Assembly (NCBI RefSeq): GCF_014203835.1
Contig: NZ_JACHJW010000001.1
Coordinates: 3,918,501 to 3,982,500 of the forward strand
Source of the DNA: Micromonospora polyrhachis
GTDB taxonomy: Bacteria > Actinomycetota > Actinomycetes > Mycobacteriales > Micromonosporaceae
Reading direction: 5' to 3'
Length of the DNA: 64,000 nt
The position numbers and the translations under genes were made by a program. The first letter of the stretch is position 1; each line of letters begins with the position of its first letter. The notes below the pieces were generated by a model. The model worked only from the letters and a program-made list of their open reading frames with translations. It was not told the origin of the DNA and made no database searches. This document shows positions 27,094 to 35,523 of this stretch, piece after piece.

Positions 27094-28128
27094 TTAGTTG
27101 ATCGTCCAGGTGTCGCCGGAATGCAGCAACTCGGTGAGCAGTTCTTCCGGCGTACCGGTGGCCTCGGCCTTGGCGGTCTCCACCTGCTCCTGCACCACCT
27201 CGTCGTAGGAGGGGCGTTCGACCTGCCGGAACACGCCGATCGGGGTGTTCCGCAGGTCGAGGTCGGGTAGCCGGGACAGGGCGAAGGCGTACGCCGGGTC
27301 GGCCACCGCCGCGTCGTGGGTGAGGATCTCGTCGGGTGACACCGAGGCGGTCTCGCGGACCGCCAGGCCGAACCCGCCCGGTGGGTGCACCACGCAGAAC
27401 TGCCCGTCCTTGCCGAAGGTTATCGGCTGGCCGTGCTCCAGGCGGATCAGGTAGTCGTCCCGGGTCGCCGGCTCCTTGAGCTGGTCGAAGGCACCGTCGT
27501 TGAAGATGTTGCAGTTCTGGTAGATCTCCACGAACGCCGAGCCCTTGTGCTCGGCCGCCGCCCGCAGCACCGACTGGAGGTGCTTACGGTCCGAGTCGAC
27601 GGTGCGGGCCACGAAGGTGGCCTCCGCGCCCAACGCCAACGACAACGGGTTGAACGGGGCGTCCGCCGAACCGACCGGAGTCGACTTGGTGATCTTCCCG
27701 ACCTCGGAGGTGGGGGAGTACTGGCCCTTGGTCAGCCCGTAGATCCGGTTGTTGAAGAGCAGGATCTTCAGGTTGACGTTACGACGCAACGCGTGGATCA
27801 GGTGGTTGCCACCGATCGACAGCGCGTCGCCGTCACCGGTCACCACCCAGACCGACAGGTCCGGCCGGGACACCGACAGCCCGGTGGCGATGGCCGGCGC
27901 GCGGCCGTGGATCGAGTGCATCCCGTACGTGTTCATGTAGTACGGGAAGCGCGACGAGCAACCAATTCCGGAGACGAAGGTGATCCGCTCGCGGGGGATG
28001 CCCAACTCCGGCAGGAACGACTGCACCGCGGCGAGGATCGCGTAGTCACCGCAGCCGGGGCACCAGCGCACCTCCTGGTCGGACTTGAAGTCCTTGGTGG
28101 TGAGCTTGACAGCGACAGGCTCAGGCAT
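27094..28128 (-). CDS. korB: 2-oxoacid:ferredoxin oxidoreductase, beta subunit
   Basis: 344 residues. TPP-binding subunit with WCPGCGDYAIL, GIGCSSRFPYY and the TPP/Mg motif GDGDALSIGGNHLIHALRRN, NNRIYGLTKGQ. With KorA it oxidatively decarboxylates 2-oxoglutarate (or pyruvate) to the acyl-CoA while reducing ferredoxin, replacing or backing up 2-oxoglutarate dehydrogenase. There is no fused ferredoxin domain. The ATG lies inside the end of korA (8-base overlap), so both subunits are made from one message. Confidence 0.92.
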   Translation of the reverse strand: MPEPVAVKLTTKDFKSDQEVRWCPGCGDYAILAAVQSFLPELGIPRERITFVSGIGCSSRFPYYMNTYGMHSIHGRAPAIATGLSVSRPDLSVWVVTGDGDALSIGGNHLIHALRRNVNLKILLFNNRIYGLTKGQYSPTSEVGKITKSTPVGSADAPFNPLSLALGAEATFVARTVDSDRKHLQSVLRAAAEHKGSAFVEIYQNCNIFNDGAFDQLKEPATRDDYLIRLEHGQPITFGKDGQFCVVHPPGGFGLAVRETASVSPDEILTHDAAVADPAYAFALSRLPDLDLRNTPIGVFRQVERPSYDEVVQEQVETAKAEATGTPEELLTELLHSGDTWTIN

Positions 28129-29968
28129 TCTTCACGACCTCCTCCAGCATCGTCTCCAGCTCGGTGGCGGTGAACGGCAGACCACGGACCTGGTTGTAGC
28201 CGACCGCGTCGACCAGGTAACGGGCCCGGATCACCTGAGCCAGCTGGCCGAGGTTCATCTCCGGGATCACCACCCGGTCGTACGACCCCAGCACGTCACC
28301 GAGGTTGGCCGGCAGCGGCGAGAGATGCCGCAGATGGGCCTGGGCGATCGCCGAGCCCCGCTGCCGCAGCGCCCGGCAGGCCGCACCGATCGGTCCGTAG
28401 GTCGAGCCCCAACCGAGCACCAGGACACGGGCGTCACCGTCCGGGTCCTCCACCTCGACGTCCGGCACCGGGATCGACTCGATCCGGGCGGCCCGGGTCC
28501 GCACCATGAAGTCGTGGTTGGCCGGGTCGTACGAGATGTCGCCGGTCTTGTCGGCCTTCTCCAGGCCACCGATGCGGTGCTCCAGCCCCGGCGTGCCGGG
28601 AATGGCCCACGGCCGGGCCAGGGTGACCGGATCGCGCAGGTAGGGCAGGAACGTCTTGCCGTCCTCGCCGTTGGGCTCGGTGGCGAACTCGACCGTCAGC
28701 TCGGGCAGGGAGGCCACGTCGGGCAGCAGCCACGGCTCGGAACCGTTGGCCACGTAGTTGTCCGACAGCAGGATCACCGGCGTGCGGTAGGTCAGCGCGA
28801 TCCGGGCAGCTTCCAGTGCCGCGTAGAAGCAGTCGGCCGGTGACCTCGGGGCGATGACCGCGATCGGTGCCTCACCGTGCCGGCCGAAGAGCGCCATGTT
28901 GAGGTCGGCCTGCTCGGTCTTGGTGGGCATGCCGGTCGACGGTCCGGCCCGTTGCACGTCCACGATGACCAGCGGCAGTTCGAGCGCCACCGCCAGGGAG
29001 ATGGTCTCGCCCTTGAGCGCGACGCCGGGGCCGCTGGTGGTGGTCACGCCGAGCGCGCCACCGTACGACGCGCCCAGGGCCGCCCCGACGGCGGCGATCT
29101 CGTCCTCGGCCTGGACGGTGGTGATGCCGAACCGCTTGTGCTTGCTCAGCTCGTGCAGGATGTCCGAGGCAGGGGTGATCGGGTAGGCACCCAGGAACAC
29201 CGGCAGCTTCGACCGTACGCCGGCCGCGACCAGCCCCAGGGAGAGGGCCGCGTTACCGGTGATGTTGCGGTAGGTGCCGGTCTGCATCCGAGCTGGCTTG
29301 ACCTCGTAGCGCACCGCGAAGTCCTCGGTGGTCTCACCGAAGTTCCAGCCGGCCTTGAAGGCGGCGGTGTTCGCCGCGACCAGTTCCGGCCGCTTGGCGA
29401 ACTTGCGTTCCAGGAACCGGATCGTGGAGGCGTACGGCCGGGAGTACATCCAGGAGAGCAGGCCGAGGGCGAACATGTTCTTGGCCCGCTCGGCGTCCTT
29501 CTTGGAGATGGCGTGTTCGGCCAACGCGCCCACGGTCATCGAGGTCAACGCGACCGGATGCACCGCGTAACCGTCGAGTGAGCCGTCGTCCAGGGGACTG
29601 ACCTGGTAGCCGACCTTGGCCAGGTTGCGCTTGGTGAACTCGTCGGTGTTGACGATGATGTCCGCGCCTCGGGGCAGGTCGACCAGGTTGGCCTTCAGCG
29701 CCGCCGGGTTCATCGCCACCAGCACGTTGGGCGAGTCACCGGGGGTGAGAATGTCGTAGTCGGCGAAGTGCACCTGGAAGCTGGACACTCCGGGTAGGGT
29801 GCCGGCGGGGGCCCGGATCTCCGCCGGGAAGTTCGGCAGGGTCGAGATGTCGTTGCCGAGTTGGGCGGTTTCCGAGGTGAATCGGTCCCCGGTCAGCTGC
29901 ATACCATCACCGGAGTCGCCTGCGAACCGGATGACCACCCGATCCAATTGCCGGACCTGCTTGGTCAC
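28121..29968 (-). CDS. korA: 2-oxoacid:ferredoxin oxidoreductase, alpha subunit (gamma-alpha fusion)
   Basis: 615 residues, GTG start. The N-terminal gamma domain (about 1-190) begins VVIRFAGDSGDGMQLTG, then the alpha pyrimidine-binding domain has GAYPITPASDILHELS and AEDEIAAVGAALGASYGG, and GPGVALKGE. It is the typical actinobacterial fused form that pairs with KorB. The chosen GTG overlaps the TGA of a 24-codon upstream ORF (GTGA). The perfect Shine-Dalgarno sits before that leader, not before korA itself, so korA is probably translated by re-initiation. Confidence 0.92.
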   Translation of the reverse strand: MTKQVRQLDRVVIRFAGDSGDGMQLTGDRFTSETAQLGNDISTLPNFPAEIRAPAGTLPGVSSFQVHFADYDILTPGDSPNVLVAMNPAALKANLVDLPRGADIIVNTDEFTKRNLAKVGYQVSPLDDGSLDGYAVHPVALTSMTVGALAEHAISKKDAERAKNMFALGLLSWMYSRPYASTIRFLERKFAKRPELVAANTAAFKAGWNFGETTEDFAVRYEVKPARMQTGTYRNITGNAALSLGLVAAGVRSKLPVFLGAYPITPASDILHELSKHKRFGITTVQAEDEIAAVGAALGASYGGALGVTTTSGPGVALKGETISLAVALELPLVIVDVQRAGPSTGMPTKTEQADLNMALFGRHGEAPIAVIAPRSPADCFYAALEAARIALTYRTPVILLSDNYVANGSEPWLLPDVASLPELTVEFATEPNGEDGKTFLPYLRDPVTLARPWAIPGTPGLEHRIGGLEKADKTGDISYDPANHDFMVRTRAARIESIPVPDVEVEDPDGDARVLVLGWGSTYGPIGAACRALRQRGSAIAQAHLRHLSPLPANLGDVLGSYDRVVIPEMNLGQLAQVIRARYLVDAVGYNQVRGLPFTATELETMLEEVVKNA

Positions 29969-30039
29969 AGTCGCACCTCGCTCCGCTCGGCTCCGCCCCG
30001 GTGGGGGAGCCCGACGGTGACCTCGCGTTGCTCGGTCAC
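29965..30039 (-). CDS. 24-codon leader ORF coupled to korA
   Basis: GTG at 30039 follows a perfect AAGGAGG (30050-30044) with a four-base spacer. The ORF ends in a TGA that overlaps the korA GTG by four bases. The leader begins VTEQ and korA begins VTKQ, and the DNA around the two starts is near-duplicate (TGTGACCgAGCA versus TGTGACCaAGCA). Between them lies a purine-rich GGCGGAGCCGAGCGGAGCGA stretch like an extragenic repeat. It may be a repeat inserted into the korA start, now read as a leader peptide. Confidence 0.55.
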   Translation of the reverse strand: MTEQREVTVGLPHRGGAERSEVRL

Positions 30040-30050
30040 ATGACCTCCTT

Positions 30051-30373
30051 GAGCACTGGCGGCGGCGGGGTGACGCGCTCGCGGCCCGCTCTGCCCTTCA
30101 CCCCAGAGCCTACGTCGGATCCTTAGGTAATCCTTCCCCCAGGTCCGCCGTGTGGGAAGCAAGAATCGATGCATTTGTCGGTTATCTAGCATGTGATCCC
30201 GCTGGTGTCGTAACTCAGATCACCACCATGGGCCGATTGATCGACCGGATACGGTGGCTTTCACCGTACGGGCGTACGGCACGAGCCGACCGCGATCCGG
30301 CTGTGCGTGGCGGCCGTGGATCCGACTACGCGTGGCGGCCCACGGCCAGTGCCGGGCGGGTAGGCTGCCGCCC
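30051..30373. other. korA-nuoA divergent intergenic region
   Basis: About 320 bases with no gene I can support. Two imperfect 22-base direct repeats (30294-30315 and 30319-30340; both contain CGTGGCGGCC) lie just before nuoA. A dyad GTGATC...GATCAC spans about 30192-30223. An AT-richer stretch around 30160-30200 is the likeliest promoter zone. Confidence 0.45.
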
Positions 30374-30754
30374 ATGGATGGGTATCTGGGGTCATACGCG
30401 ACACTCGGGATCCTCCTTCTGGTCAGCGTCGTGTTCTTCGTCGTCGCGTTCGGCGCGAACCGGCTGCTCCAGCCGGCCCGGCCCGCCGAGCCACCGGGTA
30501 AGCGGGCGACCTACGAATGCGGGCTCGACCCGGTCGGTGGCGACTGGGCGCAGATGCAGATCCGCTACTACGTCTACGCGTACCTCTACGTGCTCTTCGC
30601 CGTGGAGTCCGTCTTTCTCTTCCCCTGGGCGGTGGTCTTCGATCGGCCCGGATTCGGTCTGGTGACCGTGGCCGAGATGGGGATCTTCGTTGCGGTGCTC
30701 GCGCTGGGCATCCTCTACGCGTGGCGCAAGAACATCCTCCGCTGGACCGACTGA
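30374..30754 (+). CDS. nuoA: Isolated NADH-quinone oxidoreductase subunit A (NuoA-like)
   Basis: 126 residues, ATG at the point where hydrophobicity begins. Three membrane helices (about 8-30, 65-88, 98-118) and the family motifs RATYECGLDPVGGDWAQMQIRYYVYAYLYVLF and FLFPWAV. NuoA sits at the quinone end of complex I. Two oddities stand out: no other nuo gene is next to it, and the conserved acidic FDxE motif in helix 2 reads FAVES, so the membrane Asp is lost while the Glu remains. It may be a second, specialised copy; the main nuo operon must be elsewhere if complex I is made. Confidence 0.85.
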   Translation: MDGYLGSYATLGILLLVSVVFFVVAFGANRLLQPARPAEPPGKRATYECGLDPVGGDWAQMQIRYYVYAYLYVLFAVESVFLFPWAVVFDRPGFGLVTVAEMGIFVAVLALGILYAWRKNILRWTD

Positions 30755-30832
30755 ACCCGTACTCGACAAGATCGATGGGCTCGACTGCGGTTGGCAAGAT
30801 CGATGTAGGGTTCGATCGATGTGTGCGCGATG

Positions 30833-30848
30833 GGTCAGTGAACTGACC
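30833..30848. promoter_or_regulatory. Perfect dyad upstream of the EEP-fold gene
   Basis: GGTCAGT-GA-ACTGACC, a 7+7 perfect inverted repeat, 30 bases before the TTG start at 30878. Could be a repressor operator. Two CAAGATCGATG direct repeats lie 30-70 bases further upstream. Confidence 0.5.
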
Positions 30849-30877
30849 GGCGCAGCGGCTGCGGATGGGAGTACCCC

Positions 30878-31939
30878 TTGACCTTCAAACATCGAGTACG
30901 CACGGCCGCCCTCCTCGGAGTCGTGGCCGTGACCGCCCTTCCCGCCACCTCTGTCGCAGCCCGGGACGTGGCACCAGCGTCCCTGGCTGGCGATGCCGCG
31001 TCAGTGGAGGTGGTGACCGCAGCTGCCGACCGGGTTCTGCGGGTCTACAACAACAACATCGAGAACCTGGTGACGAACAACTCGGACGGGACGTGCACCC
31101 GCATCTCCGGTCCGGACCACCTCACCTCGATGCTGGTGGACGACGCCGGAAAGACCGGGACCACCGGCGTGGCGGCCCCCGACATCCTGATCGTGCAGCA
31201 GGTGCGGGGCACCGGGCAGGCTGAGGCGTACGCGGACCAACTGGCGGCCAAGTTCGGCTATCCGGCGGGCACCTACGGGGCGATCGTGGCGTGGAGCGAC
31301 CCGGAGCCCTGGGGGAGTTCGCACCATTGCAGTTCCCAGGCGCTCGGCGACCTGAAGAAGAAGCAGACCAACGCGATCATCTACAACACCCGGACGCTCA
31401 GCCTGGCCGCCGGCGACATCTCGAAATACTGGAGTGCCGGCTGGTTGAAGCCCGGGACGGCCTACAACAACGGGGCCGGATGCACGCTCTACAAGCCGCC
31501 GAACAGCGACCCGGACAGCACCGACTACTACAAGTGGAAGCGGACCAGTGCCATCGCGGCACGGTTCACCATCAAGGCGACCGGCACCACGGTGTTCGCC
31601 GCGACCATGCACCTGCCGCAGGAGAACCGGCAGAACGCCTGCGCCGGCGCTGGTTACACCGGCATCGCGAACACCGGAATCCACATCGGGGCGGACGCCA
31701 CCAGCCTGATGAACGCCTCGACGATCCGGGTGGTGGGGATCGACGCGAACCGTACCGGGATCGCGGCCAGCACGCTGAGCGGCTTCGGCATGACCGGCTA
31801 CGGCACGGCGGCGACGCACGGCTCAAGCAAGATCGATTACTTGTTCATCAAGGGCAGCGTGCAGCCGTCGAGCGTCGGGCACACCGTCACCGGCACCAAG
31901 TCGAACCACCGGGCCCTGTACGGCTTCATCACCTACTGA
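30878..31939 (+). CDS. Secreted endonuclease/exonuclease/phosphatase-fold protein with altered active site
   Basis: 353 residues, TTG start with GGGAG upstream. Residues 1-28 are a signal peptide (ALLGVVAVTALPATSVAA). The EEP fold is recognisable: RVYNNNIENL, DILIVQQV, NAIIYN, VFAATMHLPQ, RVVGIDANRT, SKIDYLFIKG and SNHRALYGF. The metal-binding Glu of the usual QEV motif is Gln108, and the SDH Asp is Asn343, though the His pair is kept. It may be weakly active or a binding protein. It is followed by a hairpin and a convergent secreted protease. Confidence 0.75.
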   Translation: MTFKHRVRTAALLGVVAVTALPATSVAARDVAPASLAGDAASVEVVTAAADRVLRVYNNNIENLVTNNSDGTCTRISGPDHLTSMLVDDAGKTGTTGVAAPDILIVQQVRGTGQAEAYADQLAAKFGYPAGTYGAIVAWSDPEPWGSSHHCSSQALGDLKKKQTNAIIYNTRTLSLAAGDISKYWSAGWLKPGTAYNNGAGCTLYKPPNSDPDSTDYYKWKRTSAIAARFTIKATGTTVFAATMHLPQENRQNACAGAGYTGIANTGIHIGADATSLMNASTIRVVGIDANRTGIAASTLSGFGMTGYGTAATHGSSKIDYLFIKGSVQPSSVGHTVTGTKSNHRALYGFITY

Positions 31940-31946
31940 CGCCACA

Positions 31947-31988
31947 CCGGTGTGGTCCGGGGCCGGATCTGGACCCGGGCCACACCGG
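31947..31988. terminator. Hairpin between EEP-fold gene and protease gene
   Basis: Arms 31947-31961 and 31974-31988 (CCGGTGTGG plus CCGGG, one mismatch) pair around a 12-base loop in the 70-base convergent gap. Confidence 0.7.
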
Positions 31989-32009
31989 CCGGCGTCGGGG
32001 ACGGTACGA

Positions 32010-32795
32010 CTACACGGTTGCCATCACGTTCAGAATCCAGTCCCGGCTGTCCGGCACGGTGGCCCAGTAGTCACCGTTGCCCGCGCACGACGAGTCGCCC
32101 CAGGAGAGGACGCCCACCTGGTAGCGCAGGCCGTCCACGAGCTTGAACAGCGGCCCGCCGGAGTCGCCGAAGCACACGTTGCCGTTCGCGCCCAGCGTGC
32201 GGATGGCCCGGCCGCCGTACAAGTCCAGCTGCCCGTTGATGTGGGTCACCCCCTGGGTCGCCCGCCGCACGATGGGGGCCGGTGTGCAGGACAGGCAGGT
32301 ACGACCCCAGCCGAAGGCGTACGTGGTGGCTCCCACCGTCGTCGTTGCGGTCGGCAGCCGCACCGACTCGGCGTTCGCCGATCGGTTGAGCTTCAGCATG
32401 GCGATGTCGTGGTTGGCGCGCACCCGGGAGGTGGCGACCTGGACGACCCCGCCCCCCGTGTACCAGTGGATACTCTTGACCCGGACGCTGATGCGACTGT
32501 CGGCGATCCGGGTGCTGCCGGAGTAGAGGCAGTGCCGGGCGGTGAGAATCCAGTAGTTGCTCACAATGGATCCCGTGCACTGGTAGCCGCCGTCGATCAG
32601 CACGGCGGCGAGACCGTCGGCGTCGGTCTGGTTCTCACCCCCGACGATCGGGGCGGGAGCCGCCGCTGCGGGTGCGCCCGCCAGGGGAATGGTCACCAGG
32701 AGCGCGGCGAGCACGGCCGCGAGGCGGGCGATGCGCCCACCCCCGGTGCGGTTGCTCCTCGCTGACGTGTCGAACACCGTCGTCAACCAGTTCAT
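32010..32795 (-). CDS. Secreted trypsin-like serine protease
   Basis: 261 residues. ATG 32795 is preceded by GGAGGG. The signal peptide runs to about residue 46 (LVTIPLAGAPAAAAPAP) and the mature N-terminus is IVGG at 50-53, so a short propeptide is probably removed as in trypsins. The catalytic triad is complete: His88 (LTARHC), Asp130 (NHDIAML), Ser212 (FGDSGGPL), and six Cys can form disulfides. Family S1A. The upstream gap to the permease is AT-rich for this genome around 32810-32845 and probably holds the promoter. Confidence 0.9.
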   Translation of the reverse strand: MNWLTTVFDTSARSNRTGGGRIARLAAVLAALLVTIPLAGAPAAAAPAPIVGGENQTDADGLAAVLIDGGYQCTGSIVSNYWILTARHCLYSGSTRIADSRISVRVKSIHWYTGGGVVQVATSRVRANHDIAMLKLNRSANAESVRLPTATTTVGATTYAFGWGRTCLSCTPAPIVRRATQGVTHINGQLDLYGGRAIRTLGANGNVCFGDSGGPLFKLVDGLRYQVGVLSWGDSSCAGNGDYWATVPDSRDWILNVMATV

Positions 32796-33051
32796 CGACC
32801 CTCCATCGATCAAATAGATTTTGAAGATTTTCGATTGAACTGATCGTGGCGGACAACCCGGTTTACGGCGCGATCCCAAAAAGATCGAAGAGTGTCGACA
32901 GGTCCTGCCGCTACGGCCGCGACTGATCTTCCACATGCCGGGAAGGCGGCTGACCAGGCTTGGCCGACGCGCGCAGGAAACCAGCCCCGTGCCACAATCG
33001 GCTCTCAGGGTCGATCACGCCCCCGTCCGTAGACGACGTAGAGGGCGCTCC

Positions 33052-34398
33052 ATGACCGAGAATTCCCCCAAATCGCGTTCCCGTTGGTCTCCGTGGAGCC
33101 TGCACGGCGACGGCCGGTCCGTCCGCCCGGGTGACGTGGTGCATCCCGACGAGCGGCTCTCCTGGCCCCGTACCCTCGGCATCGGTGTGCAGCACGTCGT
33201 GGCGATGTTCGGTGCCACCTTCACCGTGCCGCTGATCACCGGCTTCCCGCCGGCGACCACGCTCTTCTTCTCCGGGCTCGGCACCCTGTTGTTCCTGGTG
33301 ATCACCGGCAACCGGCTGCCGTCGTACCTCGGCTCGTCGTTCGCCTTCATCGCCCCGGTGCTGGCCGCCAAGGCCGGCGGGGACATCGGCCCGGCGCTCG
33401 GGGGGATCGTCGTCGCCGGCATCGCGCTGGCCCTCGTCGGGTTGGTGGTGCAACTCGCCGGATCGCGCTGGATCGACGCGCTGATGCCACCGGTGGTCAC
33501 CGGCGCGATCGTCGCGCTGATCGGTCTCAACCTCGCCCCGGTCGCCTGGGACGGCGACGGCAGCGGCACCGGCGTCAAGGCCCAGCCGCTGATCGCGGTC
33601 GTGACACTGGCGGCGATCCTGCTCACCACCGTGGTCTTCCGGGGCTTCCTGGCCCGGCTCTCCATCCTGCTCGGGGTGGCCGTCGGCTGGGCGCTCACCG
33701 CCGCCCTCGGCAAGCTGGACCCGGCCGCGGTCACCACCCTGCGTGAGGCGGCCTGGATCGGGCTGCCGGAGTTCCACACTCCCGAGTTCAGCATGCGCGC
33801 CGTCATCCTGGTGATCCCGGTGATCCTGGTGCTGATCGCCGAGAACGCCGGGCACGTCAAGGCGGTGGCCGCGATGACCGGCCGCAACCTGGACAAGGAC
33901 ATGGGACGGGCGTTCATGGGCGACGGCCTGGCCACCATCCTCGCCGGCTCCGCCGGTGGCTCCGGCACCACGACGTACGCCGAGAACATCGGCGTGATGG
34001 CGGCGACCCGGGTCTACTCCACCGCCGCGTACTGGGTGGCCGGGTTGGCTGCCGTGCTGCTCGGGTTGAGCCCGAAGTTCGGCGCGCTGATCCTCACCGT
34101 GCCGGCCGGGGTGCTCGGCGGTGCCACCACCGCGCTGTACGGCCTGATCGCCATCCTCGGTGCGCGGATCTGGATCGAGAACCGGGTGGACTTCCACGAC
34201 CCGGTCAACCTGATGACCGCCGCCATCGCGGTGATCATCGGCGCGGCCAACTACACCCTCACCGCCGGGGACCTGTCGTTCAACGGCATCGCGCTGGGAA
34301 CCGCCGCCGCTCTGCTCGCCTACCACGGCATGCGGCTGATCGCCCGCCTGCGTGGCACCACCCCGGCCACCCGCCAGGGGCCCGACGCCGAACTCTGA
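33052..34398 (+). CDS. Uracil/xanthine permease (NCS2 family)
   Basis: 448 residues with 12-14 predicted membrane helices. The NCS2 signature regions are visible: GVQHVVAMFGATFTVPLITG early, and LIAENAGHVKAV followed by GDGLATILAGSAGGSGTTTYAENIGVMAATRV in the middle, matching the substrate-binding Glu and NIG motifs of UraA-type transporters. It would import a nucleobase with H+. The start at ATG 33052 avoids a non-conserved Arg-rich extension. Divergent from the protease, convergent with folP2. Confidence 0.9.
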   Translation: MTENSPKSRSRWSPWSLHGDGRSVRPGDVVHPDERLSWPRTLGIGVQHVVAMFGATFTVPLITGFPPATTLFFSGLGTLLFLVITGNRLPSYLGSSFAFIAPVLAAKAGGDIGPALGGIVVAGIALALVGLVVQLAGSRWIDALMPPVVTGAIVALIGLNLAPVAWDGDGSGTGVKAQPLIAVVTLAAILLTTVVFRGFLARLSILLGVAVGWALTAALGKLDPAAVTTLREAAWIGLPEFHTPEFSMRAVILVIPVILVLIAENAGHVKAVAAMTGRNLDKDMGRAFMGDGLATILAGSAGGSGTTTYAENIGVMAATRVYSTAAYWVAGLAAVLLGLSPKFGALILTVPAGVLGGATTALYGLIAILGARIWIENRVDFHDPVNLMTAAIAVIIGAANYTLTAGDLSFNGIALGTAAALLAYHGMRLIARLRGTTPATRQGPDAEL

Positions 34399-34416
34399 AC
34401 CGCTGCCGCTCCGGAC

Positions 34417-34446
34417 GGGGCCCGTCACCGCTCAGGTGCGGGCCCC
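34417..34446. terminator. Hairpin after the permease gene
   Basis: GGGGCCCG at 34417-34424 pairs perfectly with CGGGCCCC at 34439-34446. Confidence 0.7.
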
Positions 34447-34524
34447 GCTGCCATGCGGCGTCGACCAGGCGCAGATACGGGTCCGGCTGCCATGCGGCGT
34501 CGACCAGGCGCAGGTACGGGTCGG
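34447..34524. repeat. 39-bp tandem repeat, two copies
   Basis: 34447-34485 and 34486-34524 are identical except for about three bases (core GCTGCCATGCGGCGTCGACC). The array starts 2 bases beyond the folP2 stop. Read on from that stop in the folP2 frame, it would encode a repeated 13-residue peptide ending YLRLVDAAWQ, hinting at former coding sequence. Confidence 0.8.
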
Positions 34525-34525
34525 T

Positions 34526-35395
34526 TCAGGCGAGGGCCCGGCGGGACAGCGCGGGAGGCCGGACCCCCTGGATCGAGGCGACCATGTCGAGCACTCGACG
34601 GGTTGGTCGTACCTGGTGGGCCCGGAACACCCGCGCGCCGAGCCAGGCCGAGACGGCGGTCGCGGCGAGAGTTCCCTCCAGTCGTTGGTCCACCGGCAGG
34701 TCGAGGGTCTCGCCGACGAAGTCCTTGTTCGACAGTGCCACCAGCACCGGCCAACCGGTGGCGGTCAACTCACCCAACCGGCGCGTGATTTCCAGCGAGT
34801 GTCGGGTGTTCTTGCCGAAGTCGTGCGCCGGGTCGATCAGGATCCCGTCGGGACGTACGCCGAGCGCCACCGCGCGGTCGGCCAGTCCGGTGACCGTCGT
34901 GACGACATCGGCCACGACGTCGTCGAAGGCGGTCCGATGCGGCCGAGTACGGGGGGTGAGCCCACCCGCGTGCGAACAGACCAGCCCAGCGCCGGTCTCG
35001 GCGGCGACCTGGGCGAGGGCCGGGTCGGCCCCGGCCCAGGTGTCGTTGAGCAGGTCCGCCCCGGCGGCCACCGCCTCGACGGCGACCTCGGCCCGCCAGG
35101 TGTCGATGGAGATCACCACGTCCGGGAATGCGGCCCGTACGGCGGCGATGGTGCCCACCGTCCGGCGGATCTCCTCGGCGATGTCCACCTCGGCGCCCGG
35201 CCCGGCCTTGACACCGCCGATGTCGACGATGTCGGCCCCCTCGGTGACGGCCTGATCGACCGCGCGTAACGCGGCGTCCTCGGCAAACGTCGCGCCCCGA
35301 TCGAAGAACGAATCCGGCGTACGGTTCACGATCGCCATCACCGCCAGCTCACCCGGCGCGAACGTACGCCCACCGAGTCGTAGCGCTCCCGCCAT
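34526..35395 (-). CDS. folP: Dihydropteroate synthase-family protein, FolP2 type
   Basis: 289 residues. DHPS fold with VMAIVNRTPDSFFDRG, DIVDIGGVKAGPG, ISIDTWRAEVA, LLNDTWAG, PAHDFGKNT and FRAHQVRPTRRVL. The variants NRTPDSF and GGVKAGPG (in place of N(V/M)TPDSFSDGG and GGxSTRPG) are those of M. tuberculosis FolP2, which is reported to lack DHPS activity. Whether this copy makes folate is therefore doubtful. In mycobacteria folP2 precedes gpgS; here the next gene is the divergent DivIVA-like protein and gpgS is absent. The role may be linked to glucosylglycerate or cell-wall metabolism. Confidence 0.9.
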   Translation of the reverse strand: MAGALRLGGRTFAPGELAVMAIVNRTPDSFFDRGATFAEDAALRAVDQAVTEGADIVDIGGVKAGPGAEVDIAEEIRRTVGTIAAVRAAFPDVVISIDTWRAEVAVEAVAAGADLLNDTWAGADPALAQVAAETGAGLVCSHAGGLTPRTRPHRTAFDDVVADVVTTVTGLADRAVALGVRPDGILIDPAHDFGKNTRHSLEITRRLGELTATGWPVLVALSNKDFVGETLDLPVDQRLEGTLAATAVSAWLGARVFRAHQVRPTRRVLDMVASIQGVRPPALSRRALA

Positions 35396-35523
35396 CTGTG
35401 CCTCCTCGTCCCGCCGCTTCGCGGGTCGACGCTAACCCTGCCGTACCGCCGTAACGAGCAAGGGCCGGGACGGCCGCGTGGCGGGGTCGCCCGGTACCCG
35501 GCCGGCGTGCCACGATCGGCCCC

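Noticed and set aside
32911-34428. Minus-strand 505-residue frame opposite the permease
   Set aside because: Highly repetitive Gly/Gln/Asp/Arg content with no motif. The plus strand encodes a clear NCS2 permease.
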